This document shows positions 54,135-64,000 of a stretch of 64,000 nt of DNA, one piece after another; the stretch's first letter is position 1, and each line of letters begins with the position of its first letter. Position numbers and translations under genes: made by a program. The notes beneath the pieces are model-generated. The model was not told where the DNA came from and did not search any database. It saw nothing but the letters and a program-made list of their open reading frames with translations. Source of the stretch: Lacticaseibacillus songhuajiangensis (GTDB taxonomy: Bacteria > Bacillota > Bacilli > Lactobacillales > Lactobacillaceae); the NCBI RefSeq assembly GCF_003946025.1, contig NZ_RHNR01000002.1, positions 1-64,000 on the forward strand, read 5' to 3'.

Positions 54135-54480
54135 CCGTCCGGCAGCGATAGCGTTGGAAATTCTATCCGCAAGTATGCTGGATTTGAAAATAGGGCTTCG
54201 ACCGCAAGGTCGGGCCTGGGGCGACTTGGTTACGTGCCCGCAGGTAGGTGGCGCGGGGTCGAGCTACGCGGCCGTGGCACTAAGCGCTGAAGCGCCAAGT
54301 GCCACTGGCTCACGCCGAGCAAGCTCGGCTACCGCTAAACTTTTTGCCGAAGCCCTTGGCACAAAGTTTTACCCCGAACATGAATAGCCGATACAATACG
54401 GCTCACGCCGGTTGTATCGGCTATTCATGTTCTTTGCGCGCCACCTATCTGTGTTCACTCCACCAAGTCGCCCCAGTCCC
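54135..54480 (+). repeat. Structured intergenic element, copy B (diverged)
   Basis: Starts GCCGTCCGGCAGCGATAGCG right behind the amidase stop. P2 is CGACC-GCAA-GGTCG (54199-54212). Outer arms: 15 bp perfect (54216-54230 with 54462-54476) plus 10 bp perfect (54246-54255 with 54437-54446). P6 is 21 bp perfect (54376-54396 with 54412-54432). P1 is weak here and the core is diverged. The whole gap 54133-55107 has no convincing gene. It may double as the amidase terminator. Confidence 0.75.
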
Positions 54481-54510
54481 TAAGTGCTACCACAATACTC
54501 TCACAATACT

Positions 54511-54664
54511 CTGGTGGGGAAAGTTTCAAACTACGCTGGCAGAAGCACCAGACAGATTTGATGGACATTTAATTGAGAAATGCTGGCACAGCGAGTGGTT
54601 CTTCAGGTTTCTCGAACGTCTTGAACATTGTGAACACAGAACTCGTTCTCGTATAGTTCCATAA
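54511..54664 (+). other. Coding-like tract next to copy B (unknown, possibly a remnant)
   Basis: Reads WWGKFQTTLAEAPDRFDG, then a segment rich in W, F, E and H, to a stop at 54662-54664. It is the partner of the tract at 33462-33625. In both islands it directly follows the distal arm of the structured element. No start codon with a ribosome site is visible. Confidence 0.35.
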
Positions 54665-54744
54665 TTCCGTGTATTGTTGGATCTCAGACTCAATTTTTTT
54701 AGAACGTTGTTATCAGGTTTCTGTGGTGCGTTCTACTCAGTAAC

Positions 54745-55060
54745 GTGTCGGCCACGGAGGTGAGGGGGCGCTTGGGTGGAACGATTGAGGACGGAGCGGC
54801 GAAACGAATCATGTTTGGAGATTCGGCGTTCTTTGCCGGAGCTTCGTACATGATTCGCGGGAGCGCGCATTTTGACGCTGGGTTTGCGGCAAAATCGCCA
54901 GTGAAAGCCCAAAGGGCTTGAACGGTCCCCGCCGCGCAGTCCTCAATCGTGGAACCCAAACGCACGCGCGCCGGAGTTGCCGACTACCCGCCTAGCGGCG
55001 TGAAAACACTGCAGAAGCCTGGCGTGACTTCGTCACCAAAACACTTACGCTGACAAACAG
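54745..55060 (-). repeat. Structured intergenic element, copy C (complete)
   Basis: Minus-strand reading: start CTGTTTGTCAGCG at 55060; P1 GTGAC-GAA-GTCAC (55024-55036); P2 near 54988-55000; arms of about 55 nt including a perfect 12 bp (54781-54792 with 54939-54950); hairpin AAGCCC-TTT-GGGCTT (54904-54918); P5 (54869-54874 with 54890-54895); P6 CGAATCATGT/ACATGATTCG (54805-54814, 54848-54857). It begins right after the pyr terminator and faces copy B. Confidence 0.82.
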
Positions 55061-55061
55061 T

Positions 55062-55096
55062 AATAGCCCCACCAGAATAATCTGGCGGGGCTATTT
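55062..55096 (-). terminator. Terminator of the pyr operon
   Basis: AATAGCCCCGCCAGA pairs with TCTGGTGGGGCTATT; the following T-tract is short (ATTACTG). It lies 12 nt past the pyrE stop. Confidence 0.78.
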
Positions 55097-55107
55097 GCAT
55101 GCAAAAT

Positions 55108-55740
55108 TTAGTTTTGCCAGTCGTTCGGATTGTCGCGCCACTTGGCGAGCAAAGCGAGTTCAGCGTCATCGATGTCGCCCAACTTGCGCGCCGTTGCAAT
55201 TAAGCTGCTGTAGCCAGTCAGCGTGCGCAACTTAATCCCCGCATCCGCGAAGTTCTTGGTTGCAGCAGCCAGCTCATAGCTGAAAATACCTGCAACGCCG
55301 ATGACGTTAGCACCTTCTTTTGCAGCTGCCGCGCACGCGTTCAAAACGCTACCGCCAGTTGAAATCAGATCATCAATGACAACAGTGTTGGCACCCTTGA
55401 GAATGCGGCCCTCAATCTGCCGCCCCTGGCCATGGTCCTTGGGCTTGGAGCGCACATAAACCATTGGCAAGTTTAGGCGTTCTGCAACCCAGGCTGCGTG
55501 CGGAATACCAGCCGTGGCCGTCCCCGCGATGATGTCCACTTGCGGATATTCACGGGCAATTAATTCTGCTAAGCCGTCCGCAATATTTTTGCGCACAATG
55601 GGGTACGCAATGGTCAAACGGTTATCCGTGTAGATGGGACTAATCATCCCGCTGGCCCAGGTGAACGGTTTGTTCGGTGATAAGGTGACCGCCCCGATGC
55701 TGAGTAAGTCACGGGCGATGATTTCATTGTAATTAGTCAT
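55108..55740 (-). CDS. pyrE: Orotate phosphoribosyltransferase
   Basis: 210 aa. Joins orotate and PRPP to give OMP. The PRPP loop is NTVVIDDLISTGGSVLNA; LSPNKPFTWASGMISPIYTD is the N-terminal family signature. ATG 55740 overlaps the pyrF stop by 8 nt. Last gene of the pyr operon. Confidence 0.97.
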   Translation of the reverse strand: MTNYNEIIARDLLSIGAVTLSPNKPFTWASGMISPIYTDNRLTIAYPIVRKNIADGLAELIAREYPQVDIIAGTATAGIPHAAWVAERLNLPMVYVRSKPKDHGQGRQIEGRILKGANTVVIDDLISTGGSVLNACAAAAKEGANVIGVAGIFSYELAAATKNFADAGIKLRTLTGYSSLIATARKLGDIDDAELALLAKWRDNPNDWQN

Positions 55741-56449
55741 GATTTTCCTCCCAAGCCTTCTTAATTTGTACGTATGCCGTAACCGGATCTGCTGTCTGCG
55801 TGATTGGCCGGCCCACTACTAATGCTGAGCTGCCCATGGCATGCGCAGTTCCTGGGGTGGCGACGCGCTGCTGATCGCCTTTGCGGCCGCCAACGGGACG
55901 GATGCCCGGAGTCACGCGCAAAAAATCGTCGCCAAGTTGCTGCCGAATTGTGTCCGCTTCAAACGCGGAACAGATTGCCCCGTCGGCGCCGTTCGCCTTG
56001 GCCAGTTGTGCTAAATGCAAAACCGCCGCCGTCATGTCTTGGTTAACCATGAGTTCCTCATGTAATTGCGTGGCACTCGTTGAGGTCAACTCCGTCACTG
56101 CCAGTAGTAATGGCGGTTCGCCAGTAGCGCCTTCGTCTAATCCCCGCCGCGCGGCGGCAATCATTTTGCTCCCCCCCGCGGCATGAATGGTGATCATGTC
56201 CGCACCGAGCTTGGCAAGCACCCGCGCACTGGCCTCAACTGTGTTAGGAATGTCGTGCAGTTTCAAATCGAGAAAGACTTTACACCCGCGCCGTTTGAGT
56301 TCCTGCAAAATGCCAGAACCGGCAGCGTAGAAGAGCTCCATGCCAACTTTGACAAACAAGTGTGCATCTTGCGAAAAGCGGTCTAAGAATGCCTGTGCGT
56401 CTGCCCAGTTGGGAAAATCGAGTGCAATAATCGGTTCGTTAATTTTCAT
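55733..56449 (-). CDS. pyrF: Orotidine-5'-phosphate decarboxylase
   Basis: 238 aa TIM barrel making UMP. The catalytic Asp-Lys-Asp set is in FLDLKLHDIPNTV; the phosphate loop is RVTPGIRPVGGRKGDQQRV. ATG 56449 with GGAGTGACAGC, 10 nt after carB. In L. plantarum pyrD sits at this junction; here there is no room for it. Confidence 0.97.
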   Translation of the reverse strand: MKINEPIIALDFPNWADAQAFLDRFSQDAHLFVKVGMELFYAAGSGILQELKRRGCKVFLDLKLHDIPNTVEASARVLAKLGADMITIHAAGGSKMIAAARRGLDEGATGEPPLLLAVTELTSTSATQLHEELMVNQDMTAAVLHLAQLAKANGADGAICSAFEADTIRQQLGDDFLRVTPGIRPVGGRKGDQQRVATPGTAHAMGSSALVVGRPITQTADPVTAYVQIKKAWEENHD

Positions 56450-56459
56450 GCTGTCACTC

Positions 56460-59400
56460 CTACAATGCCTGAGTTGTGAATGCCCGTGATTCCAGCACCT
56501 GCAAAATGGCCGCCGCCGTATCGATGGCGGTAAACAGTGGCACGCCGGTCATCGTGGCAGTTTCGCGAATGGTTGCAGCATCGGCGTGAGCATCCTGATC
56601 GGTTTCGACCGTGTTGATAGCCAGCTGCACTTTCCCACCGCGAATTTGGTCAACAACGGTTTCACCCGGCGCACCAATTTTGGCAACGGGGGTGTTCGCG
56701 AGGCCGTGTTCCTTGAAGTAATCAGAAGTGCCGCTCGTGGCCAGCACACAGTAACCAAGCGCCCGGAACCGCCGTGCGAGTGCGAGCGCTTCTGGCTTCT
56801 GCTTGCCGGCGATGGTGAACAACACGTTGCCGTGTTCAGGCACCTTCACTTTTGTCGCCGCAAAAGCCTTGTACAAGGCCTTTGCTAGCGTGGTGTCGCT
56901 GCCCATTACTTCGCCGGTCGACTTCATCTCCGGTCCGAGCAGGCTGTCCACGTCGGCCAATTTGGAGAAGGAAAACACGGGTGCCTTGACGTGCACCATG
57001 TCACCTGGTGTGTGCAGGCCAGTGCCGTACGGCATGTCCGCGAGTTTCTCACCCATGATGACACGCGTTGCCACTTGTGCCATCGGAATGCCGGTTACCT
57101 TACTGAGAAAAGGCACGGTGCGGCTGGCCCGCGGATTCACTTCAATCACGTAGACCTTCCCTTCGCTGACGATAAACTGGATGTTCATCATGCCTACGGT
57201 CTTCAGCTCACGGGCCAGACTGTCGGCCTGCCGCACGATTTCACTAACAATTTCGGGTGCGAAATCCTGTGGTGGGTACATAGCCATCGAGTCACCGGAG
57301 TGCACCCCGGAACGCTCAATGTGTTCCATAATACCGGGCAGCAGTACATCCGTGCCGTCGGCGATGACGTCGACCTCACACTCACGTCCAGCTAGGTAAT
57401 GGTCAATCAGCACGGGGTGATTTTGCGAAACCGAGACTGCCGTCGCCATGTAGTGCCGCAGCTCGGCATCGTTGTAGACAATTTCCATAGCGCGGCCGCC
57501 GAGGACGTAACTTGGCCGAATCAAGACGGGGTAACCCACCTGCGTCGCAATGACACTGGCCTGCTCGGTCGTGGTGGCGGTGGCCCCAGTTGGTTGCGGG
57601 ATGTGCAGCTTATTAACCACCTGATCGAACTCGTCCCGGTCTTCAGCGCGATCCAAGTCAGCAACCGTTGTCCCAAGAATGGTAACGCCCCGTGCTGCCA
57701 GTGGCGCGGCTAGGTTAATGGCGGTCTGCCCGCCAAACTGAACAATCACGCCTTCTGGTTGTTCCAGGTCAATCACGTTCATGACGTCTTCGATGGTGAG
57801 GGGCTCGAAGTAGAGCTTATCGGAGATGGAAAAATCGGTCGAGACCGTCTCTGGATTGTTGTTCATGATGATGGCTTCGTAGCCCGCCCGCTGCAATGCT
57901 TTGACACAATGTACCGTTGCGTAGTCAAACTCCACGCCTTGGCCGATCCGAATGGGACCAGAACCAAGCACCAACACGGATGGCCGCCCAGACTTATTGC
58001 TTTCGTTTTCTTCATCGTAAGTGGCGTAGAAGTATGGCGTGCTGGAAGTAAACTCGGCTGCACAGGTATCCACCATCTTGTAGACTGGTGTAATCCCATT
58101 TGCCCCGCGCAATTGGCGCACGCTGGTGGCGTCACTAGCCCAGAGTTTGGCAATTTCGAAATCACTGAAGCCATTGCGCTTGGCGAGCTTCAAGCTAGCC
58201 AGATCGCCCTTGCTGGCGCGCAATTGCTGCTCAATTTCCACGATGTGGACGAACTTGTCCATGAAGAATGGATCAATGCCGCTGAGTTCGCAGACTTCTG
58301 CCGGTTTATAGCCGCGGCGTAGCGCCGCCATCACGTAGAAGAAGCGGTCGTCACGGGCATGTATGATTCGTTCACTGAGCAAATCGTCATCGGCTGCCTC
58401 TGCTTCCGCTGTTTCGGGGTGAATGGCGCCTATTTCCAGCGAGCGACAAGCCTTCAGAATCGACTCCTCGAAGTTCCGACCGATGGCCATGACTTCCCCG
58501 GTCGCCTTCATCTGGGTGCCAAGGGAGCGGTCGCCGCGTTCAAACTTGTCGAAAGGCCAGCGCGGAATTTTGGTCACCACGTAATCCAGTGCGGGTTCAA
58601 ACTGGGCGTAAGTGGTCTTCGTTACTGGGTTCAAAATTTCGTCGAGGTTCAAACCCACCGCGATTTTGGCCGCAATTTTGGCGATTGGATAACCCGTTGC
58701 TTTGCTGGCAAGCGCTGAAGAACGGGACACGCGCGGGTTTACTTCGATGATGTAGTACTGGTAGGACTTGGGGTCCAGGGCCAGCTGCACATTGCAGCCG
58801 CCTTCAATCTTCAGTGCGTTGATGATGCGCAGTGACGCGTCCCGCAGCATCTGCACCTCATGATCGGCTAAAGTTTGCACCGGTGCGGTCACGATGGAGT
58901 CCCCCGTGTGAATGCCGACAGGGTCGATGTTTTCCATGTTGCAGACTACCATGGAGTTGCCGCTGTGGTCGCGCATAACCTCGTATTCGATTTCCTTGTA
59001 ACCGGCAATGCTCTGCTCAATGAGTGCCTGCGTAATTGGCGACAACTTGAGGGCCCCGCCACAAATCCGCCGTAATTCAGCTTCGTTATCGCACATCCCG
59101 CCACCGGTGCCGCCCATGGTGAAGGCCGGCCGCACAATCACGGGGTAACCAATTTCGCTGGCGAACTGCACGGCCGCCGCAACGGTCTCGACACTTTGCG
59201 ACGCCGGAATGGGTTCACCGAGTTTCTTCATGAGTTCCTTGAACAGCTCGCGATCTTCCGCTTGGTCAATTGCGGCCAGTTTAGTCCCGAGTAGTTCTAC
59301 ACCGAGTTCCTTCAGAATGCCTGATTTAGACAACTCCATGGCCATGTTGAGACCCTGCTGACCACCAAGTGTTGGCAAAATGGCATCTGGTAATTCCTTG

Positions 59401-59636
59401 CGAATGATCTGACTGACAAATTCAAGGGTGAGCGGTTCGATGTAGACGTGATCCGCTACTTCTTTGTCGGTCATAATGGTTGCCGGGTTGGAATTGACCA
59501 GAACCGTTTCATAACCTTCTTCACGCAATGAAAGACAAGCCTGCGTTCCGGAATAGTCAAATTCTGCGGCTTGACCAATGATAATTGGACCAGAACCAAT
59601 CACCATAATTTTGTGAATATCTGTACGTTTTGGCAC
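56460..59636 (-). CDS. carB: Carbamoyl-phosphate synthase large subunit
   Basis: 1058 aa. Two homologous halves each start with the same motif ([36 protein letters not shown]) and carry an ATP-grasp domain (about 130-330 and 670-860). A C-terminal MGS-like allosteric domain follows (about 935-1058). Makes carbamoyl phosphate from bicarbonate, glutamine-derived ammonia and 2 ATP. The start is GTG 59636 with GGGGGCAAACATC. Its place in the pyr operon implies a pyrimidine-dedicated enzyme. Confidence 0.97.
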   Translation of the reverse strand: MPKRTDIHKIMVIGSGPIIIGQAAEFDYSGTQACLSLREEGYETVLVNSNPATIMTDKEVADHVYIEPLTLEFVSQIIRKELPDAILPTLGGQQGLNMAMELSKSGILKELGVELLGTKLAAIDQAEDRELFKELMKKLGEPIPASQSVETVAAAVQFASEIGYPVIVRPAFTMGGTGGGMCDNEAELRRICGGALKLSPITQALIEQSIAGYKEIEYEVMRDHSGNSMVVCNMENIDPVGIHTGDSIVTAPVQTLADHEVQMLRDASLRIINALKIEGGCNVQLALDPKSYQYYIIEVNPRVSRSSALASKATGYPIAKIAAKIAVGLNLDEILNPVTKTTYAQFEPALDYVVTKIPRWPFDKFERGDRSLGTQMKATGEVMAIGRNFEESILKACRSLEIGAIHPETAEAEAADDDLLSERIIHARDDRFFYVMAALRRGYKPAEVCELSGIDPFFMDKFVHIVEIEQQLRASKGDLASLKLAKRNGFSDFEIAKLWASDATSVRQLRGANGITPVYKMVDTCAAEFTSSTPYFYATYDEENESNKSGRPSVLVLGSGPIRIGQGVEFDYATVHCVKALQRAGYEAIIMNNNPETVSTDFSISDKLYFEPLTIEDVMNVIDLEQPEGVIVQFGGQTAINLAAPLAARGVTILGTTVADLDRAEDRDEFDQVVNKLHIPQPTGATATTTEQASVIATQVGYPVLIRPSYVLGGRAMEIVYNDAELRHYMATAVSVSQNHPVLIDHYLAGRECEVDVIADGTDVLLPGIMEHIERSGVHSGDSMAMYPPQDFAPEIVSEIVRQADSLARELKTVGMMNIQFIVSEGKVYVIEVNPRASRTVPFLSKVTGIPMAQVATRVIMGEKLADMPYGTGLHTPGDMVHVKAPVFSFSKLADVDSLLGPEMKSTGEVMGSDTTLAKALYKAFAATKVKVPEHGNVLFTIAGKQKPEALALARRFRALGYCVLATSGTSDYFKEHGLANTPVAKIGAPGETVVDQIRGGKVQLAINTVETDQDAHADAATIRETATMTGVPLFTAIDTAAAILQVLESRAFTTQAL

Positions 59637-59661
59637 GATGTTTGCCCCCTATTTACTCAGC

Positions 59662-60729
59662 TTAGTGTTTACGGTCGTTCATCAGCGTGATGAATTCATC
59701 GAATAAGAATGCCGCGTCATGCGGACCAGGTGTTGCGTCCGGGTGAAACTGCACGGAAAACGCCGGTAAGCTGCGGTGGCGCAAGCCTTCAATGGTGTCA
59801 TCATTAATCTCGGTGTAGGTAGCGATGAGCTCGGTACCTACAAGAGAGTCCGCTTCAATCGCGTAACCGTGATTTTGCGAGGTGAAGAAGGTCTTACCGG
59901 TCGCGATTTCCCGAACTGGGTGGTTAAAGCCGCGGTGGCCAAAACGCATCTTGCCCGCACGGGCGCCATTCGCGAGTGCAAACAGTTGGTGGCCCATGCA
60001 GATACCCATTAGTGGGTACTTGCTTTGCAGTTCCCGGATGACGGGCAGTGCGCCCGCCTCGTCTTCGGGGTTGCCAGGGCCATTGCTGAGGAGAATACCA
60101 TCAGGATGTAGTTCTTCAATCTTGCTGGCGGGTGTGTCATGTGGCACCACCGTGACGTTGCAATTGCGTTTGGCCAGTTCCCGTAAAATGCTGTACTTGA
60201 GGCCAAAATCGATCAGCACAACGCGCAGACCGCTGCTGGGACTCGGATAGAAGTTCTGGGTGGAGACACGGGCAATCTGGTCATGCCGCGGCGTGTATTG
60301 CGCCCGCTTTTCTGGCGTTTGGGCGGGCAGTTCGTTCAGCAGTGCTCCGCGTAGCACCCCGTGCTCACGAATAATTCGGGTGAGCTTGCGGGTGTCAACG
60401 CCGCTAATGCCGGGCACATTTTGCTCGCGCAGGTAGTCGTCTAGGGACATCTCATTGCGCCAGTTGCTGGCGCGACGAGCCAGTTCGTGCACGACGACAC
60501 CCGTACAACTCGGTGCGACAGACTCCACCGCGTCGGCGGAAATGCCGTAATTGCCAATCAGCGGGTACGTGAAGGTAATGATTTGGTCGCAGTAGGACGA
60601 GTCCGTAATCGTCTCCTGGTAGCCGCTCATGCCGGTGTTGAACACGACCTCCCCGCTGGTTTCAATATTGGCCCCAAATGCGGTGCCGCTAAACACCGTG
60701 CCGTCTTCCAGAACTAAGTAGCGCTTCAT
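59662..60729 (-). CDS. carA: Carbamoyl-phosphate synthase small (glutaminase) subunit
   Basis: 355 aa. N-terminal CarA-specific domain (about 1-150) then class I amidotransferase with the nucleophile in [14 protein letters not shown]. The triad histidine is in [13 protein letters not shown]: the usual HPE is HPD here, a conservative change of the third triad residue. ATG 60729 overlaps the pyrC stop (ATGA). Passes ammonia to CarB. Confidence 0.96.
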   Translation of the reverse strand: MKRYLVLEDGTVFSGTAFGANIETSGEVVFNTGMSGYQETITDSSYCDQIITFTYPLIGNYGISADAVESVAPSCTGVVVHELARRASNWRNEMSLDDYLREQNVPGISGVDTRKLTRIIREHGVLRGALLNELPAQTPEKRAQYTPRHDQIARVSTQNFYPSPSSGLRVVLIDFGLKYSILRELAKRNCNVTVVPHDTPASKIEELHPDGILLSNGPGNPEDEAGALPVIRELQSKYPLMGICMGHQLFALANGARAGKMRFGHRGFNHPVREIATGKTFFTSQNHGYAIEADSLVGTELIATYTEINDDTIEGLRHRSLPAFSVQFHPDATPGPHDAAFLFDEFITLMNDRKH

Positions 60730-62009
60730 GCCTTCTCCTCCTGCTTGTAAACCAGTTTGCCGTCAACGAAGGTGCAGTAGCAGTTGCCCCGCAGTTCGCG
60801 ACCCACCCAAGGTGAATTCTTACCCTTGGAGGCAAAGTCCGCCGCGCACACCGTTTCCGCATGCGCCAGGTCAAACACCGCGATGTCCGCAGCCCCGCCT
60901 GGCAAAATGTGCCCGCAATCAAGTTCAAAAATGCGTGCTGGTGCACTCGTTAACACGTCCAGTAAACGGGTCAGAGGCAATTTGCCAGTGAGCACAAGGT
61001 CCGTGTACAGGGCCGCAAAGCAAGTTTCACTACCAGTGATGCCATTGGGTGCGCCGCAGAACCCGGCGGCCTTTTCGTCTGCCGTGTGCGGCGCGTGGTC
61101 AGTGGCCACAATATCAATCGTGCCATCTGCCAGCGCCCGTACGAGCGCGTCACGATCCGCGGCGCTGCGCAGCGGCGGGTTCATTTTGAAGTTCGTATCT
61201 TGATTGTCGGGAATGTCGCTATCCGCCAGTAGCAGGTGGTGCGGGGTTGCCTCAGCGGTTACCTGTACACCGTCGGCTTTGGCAGCGCGCACCATTTTGA
61301 TTGAATCAGCCGTTGAAATATGGCAGGCATGGTAATGAGCACCGGCCGCCTTCGCTAGGGCGAGGTCACGGCCCAGTTGACTGGTCTCAACTACTGTTGG
61401 TGCACCAGGTAAACCGAGTTCCTGGGCGCGCTTACCAGCAGTCATGACGCCGCCATACTTCAAGCTATCTTCTTCAATGTGCTCAGCCAGTGGCAAGCCT
61501 GCCGCCTTGCAGCCAAGTAGCGCCTCCCACATGGTTTTGGCACTTTGAATACCATTACCGTCATTAGACACAGCCACAGCACCGGCCGCTTTCACCGCGG
61601 CGAAATCAACACAATCGCCCGCTGCGCGATTAATGGTGATGCTAGAATACTGCTTCACATGGACGACCGCCTCTTGTGCGTTGCGGTCAAGCATGTGCTT
61701 GATTCGTGCCGCATTATCGGGCACTGGTTCAACGTTCGGCATGGCCGCAACAGTGGTGAACCCGCCGCGCGCTGCCGCGCGACTGCCGGTCGCAATCGTT
61801 TCTTTGGCCGTCTGCCCTGGGTCGCGAAAATGGACGTGGAGGTCGACCAAACCGGGTGTCACAAGTTTGCCTTGCAAATCCAGCACGGTTGCATTGTCTG
61901 CACTCAGGTCTACCCCCAACGCGCTAATGCGGCCATTTTGCAGCAGAATGTCACCGTCAAAGAATTCACCATTCACATAGATGTGACCGTTTTTCAGCAA
62001 ATAGTCCAT
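60726..62009 (-). CDS. pyrC: Dihydroorotase (class I)
   Basis: 427 aa. Zinc-binding [12 protein letters not shown] near residue 58, further His in HYHACHIST, and the catalytic Asp in VATDHAPHT. Closes carbamoyl aspartate to dihydroorotate. ATG 62009 overlaps the pyrB stop by 1 nt (TAATG). Confidence 0.97.
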   Translation of the reverse strand: MDYLLKNGHIYVNGEFFDGDILLQNGRISALGVDLSADNATVLDLQGKLVTPGLVDLHVHFRDPGQTAKETIATGSRAAARGGFTTVAAMPNVEPVPDNAARIKHMLDRNAQEAVVHVKQYSSITINRAAGDCVDFAAVKAAGAVAVSNDGNGIQSAKTMWEALLGCKAAGLPLAEHIEEDSLKYGGVMTAGKRAQELGLPGAPTVVETSQLGRDLALAKAAGAHYHACHISTADSIKMVRAAKADGVQVTAEATPHHLLLADSDIPDNQDTNFKMNPPLRSAADRDALVRALADGTIDIVATDHAPHTADEKAAGFCGAPNGITGSETCFAALYTDLVLTGKLPLTRLLDVLTSAPARIFELDCGHILPGGAADIAVFDLAHAETVCAADFASKGKNSPWVGRELRGNCYCTFVDGKLVYKQEEKA

Positions 62010-62944
62010 TAATTAAGTCCTCCAAGATGCCGCGCTTTCAGAACCCGTTCAATCATCGCCATGCGCATGAATACCCCGTTGCGCATTTGCAGCGCAAACT
62101 TGCAGCGCTTCGTGGCTACAAGCGCGCCGTCTAGTTCCACGTCGCGGTTGATTGGCCCCGGATGCATGATGATGGTACTAGCCTTGAGCCGCGCCGCGCG
62201 GGTCACAGTCAAGCCGTATTGCTCGCGGTATGCGGCCTTACTAAAGCCGCTCTCACTGGCGTGCCGCTCATGCTGCACCCGGAGCATCATGCAGACATCA
62301 ACTGTGTCCAAAACATCATCGATTTTGACCAGCTGTCCAAATTGGTCAAAGCTATGGTCATACCATTCTTCTGGGCCCGCAAACAAGACAGTTGCACCGA
62401 GTTTACCCAGCACTTCCGCATTGGAACGGGCAACCCGTGAATGACTAATGTCGCCGCAAATCAGAACCCGTAAGCCCGCAAAATGCCCAAAAGTTTCCTT
62501 GATGGTCATGAGATCCAGCAAACATTGTGAGGGGTGTTCCCCCGCCCCATCGCCGGCGTTGATGATGCCTAAATCCAGGTCTGGACTGCTAATCAGGTTG
62601 CGGTAGTAGCCGTCCTGACTATGCCGCATCACCGCTAAGTTGATTCCAATCGCATCAAGTGTGAGCAACGTATCGTGCAGGGTCTCCCCCTTGGCAACGG
62701 ATGAGTGCTGCGGATCAAAGTTCACAACCGTCATTCCCAGCTTGCGTTCAGCCATTTCGAAGCTGGTGTGCGTCCGAGTGCTGTTTTCAAAAAAGAGGTT
62801 CGCCGCGTAAACCGGTTTGCTCAAATGAACTTGTGCACCAGCTTTGAACGCCTCGGCGCGGGTAATCAATTCGCCGATAGTTTCAAGATCAAAGTCGCGC
62901 ATGGAAACAATATTTTGCATATTCTGCATTGGGTGGGCAATCAT
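62009..62944 (-). CDS. pyrB: Aspartate carbamoyltransferase catalytic subunit
   Basis: 311 aa. Carbamoyl-phosphate loop FFENSTRTHTSFEMAERKLG and the late HPGPINRDVELDG are typical. Joins carbamoyl phosphate and aspartate. ATG 62944 with AAGGAGGAAAAT. No pyrI regulatory subunit, as usual in Firmicutes. Preceded by its own PyrR attenuator. Confidence 0.97.
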   Translation of the reverse strand: MIAHPMQNMQNIVSMRDFDLETIGELITRAEAFKAGAQVHLSKPVYAANLFFENSTRTHTSFEMAERKLGMTVVNFDPQHSSVAKGETLHDTLLTLDAIGINLAVMRHSQDGYYRNLISSPDLDLGIINAGDGAGEHPSQCLLDLMTIKETFGHFAGLRVLICGDISHSRVARSNAEVLGKLGATVLFAGPEEWYDHSFDQFGQLVKIDDVLDTVDVCMMLRVQHERHASESGFSKAAYREQYGLTVTRAARLKASTIIMHPGPINRDVELDGALVATKRCKFALQMRNGVFMRMAMIERVLKARHLGGLN

Positions 62945-62963
62945 ATTTTCCTCCTTGTTGGCA

Positions 62964-63062
62964 CAAAAAAACCGGGCTGCTCTGAGAGTAGTCCGGTCCC
63001 TTTTAGACGCAGTTAAACCGCGTTTAAGCCAACCACCATTTTGCTCTCTCTGGAGACAATTA
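62964..63062 (-). promoter_or_regulatory. PyrR attenuator 2 (between pyrR and pyrB)
   Basis: Minus strand: PyrR binding-loop-like GTCTCCAGAGAGAGC (within 63040-63062) and a terminator ACCGGACTACTC/GAGCAGCCCGGT with TTTTTTT (62964-62997). UMP-bound PyrR should favour termination before pyrB. Confidence 0.85.
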
Positions 63063-63086
63063 AATCGTATCGGATAAATTATTTAG

Positions 63087-63728
<642 letters not shown>

Positions 63729-63752
63729 TTAAAGGACTTTTCTGTTGCAATA

Positions 63753-63781
63753 ACAGTACACGATACTGCTGATATTGTCAA
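63753..63781 (-). promoter_or_regulatory. Promoter of the pyr operon
   Basis: Minus strand: perfect TTGACA (63776-63781), 17 nt, TACTGT (63753-63758). Repeat copy E starts 23 nt behind it. Confidence 0.8.
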
Positions 63782-63803
63782 TCTTCTGTAGTAAATTGTA
63801 ACG

Positions 63804-64000
63804 CTGTCCGTCAGCGATAGCATTTCAGTGACGAGGTCACGCCGGGCCTCTGCGGCGTTGTCAGACCACCGTTAGGTGGTGGGGTCGGCAACTCCGGCGT
63901 GAGTGCGCTTGGGCTGCGTTCCGGTGAACTACGTCGGGCGGGACCGCTTCAGGCGGCTTCGCCGTCTTCCGCTGGCAGATTTGCCGCAAAACCAGCGTCA
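63804..64000 (+). repeat. Structured intergenic element, copy E (cut by window end)
   Basis: CTGTCCGTCAGCG at 63804; P1 GTGAC-GAG-GTCAC (63828-63840); P2 CCACC-GTTA-GGTGG (63866-63879); left arm GTCGGCAACTCCGGCG (from 63884) and GTGCGCTTGGGC; hairpin GGCGGC/GCCGTC region near 63950; start of P5 (CAGATTTGCCGC). Runs away from pyrR. The right half is outside the window. Confidence 0.82.

Overview
The window is a gene-dense, fairly G+C-rich stretch of a Lactobacillaceae-type chromosome. Evidence for this is the mevalonate (not MEP) isoprenoid genes, RexAB/AddAB-type recombination genes, T-box control of aminoacyl-tRNA synthetases, a PyrR-attenuated pyr operon, a C69 dipeptidase and a gallate-decarboxylase cluster of the Lactiplantibacillus type. 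I cannot fix the genus from sequence alone. Most genes are on the minus strand. I see no insertion sequence, prophage, CRISPR array, rRNA or tRNA gene.

Layout. 0.1-6.6 kb: dinG, a tseB/ypmB-like gene, aspB, asnS, dnaD (minus strand). 6.7-14.0 kb: addB-addA. 14.2-17.2 kb: a plus-strand mevalonate operon mvk-mvaD-fni, with no phosphomevalonate kinase gene. 17.3-23.4 kb: aldo/keto reductase, MFS transporter, RsmF-like rRNA methyltransferase, a MacB-like membrane protein, a SAM methyltransferase-like gene, a tautomerase and a small membrane protein. 23.5-29.5 kb: dipeptidase, then a gallate/protocatechuate decarboxylase module (lpdC, lpdB, lpdD, a LysR regulator and a divergent DUF554 membrane protein). 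29.6-33 kb: yaaA, a deaminase, nif3-like, trmK, GNAT. 34-40 kb: dnaG-rpoD and T-box-controlled glyQS. 40.4-45.3 kb: phoH-ybeY-dgkA-cdd-era-recO and rpsU-yqeY. 45.7-54.1 kb: ppsR, a PadR/DUF4097-like fusion, a YitT-family gene, T-box-controlled hisS-aspS and a secreted amidase. 55.1-63.8 kb: pyrR-pyrB-pyrC-carA-carB-pyrF-pyrE with two PyrR attenuators and no pyrD.

The most unusual content is intergenic. Six copies or part-copies of a large (about 310-350 nt) structured element lie at 1-77, 33051-33392, 33626-33933, 54135-54480, 54745-55060 and 63804-64000. Each oriented copy starts with a CTGTCCGTCAGCG-like end. Then come small hairpins, several capped by GCAA or GAA loops, and long paired arms that enclose further hairpins. 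Between copies the stem sequences change on both sides so that pairing is kept, which suggests a structured RNA or a palindromic mobile element. Two islands (33.0-33.9 kb and 54.1-55.1 kb) each hold two copies pointing at each other, and in both islands a short coding-like tract with mostly synonymous differences follows one of the copies.

The second interesting system is the lpd cluster. In L. plantarum the decarboxylase gene is far from its two partner genes; here all three are together. The two intergenic regions flanking lysR each carry the same palindrome, ATTCC-N5-GGAAT, which predicts one operator for the regulator, the decarboxylase operon and the DUF554 gene.
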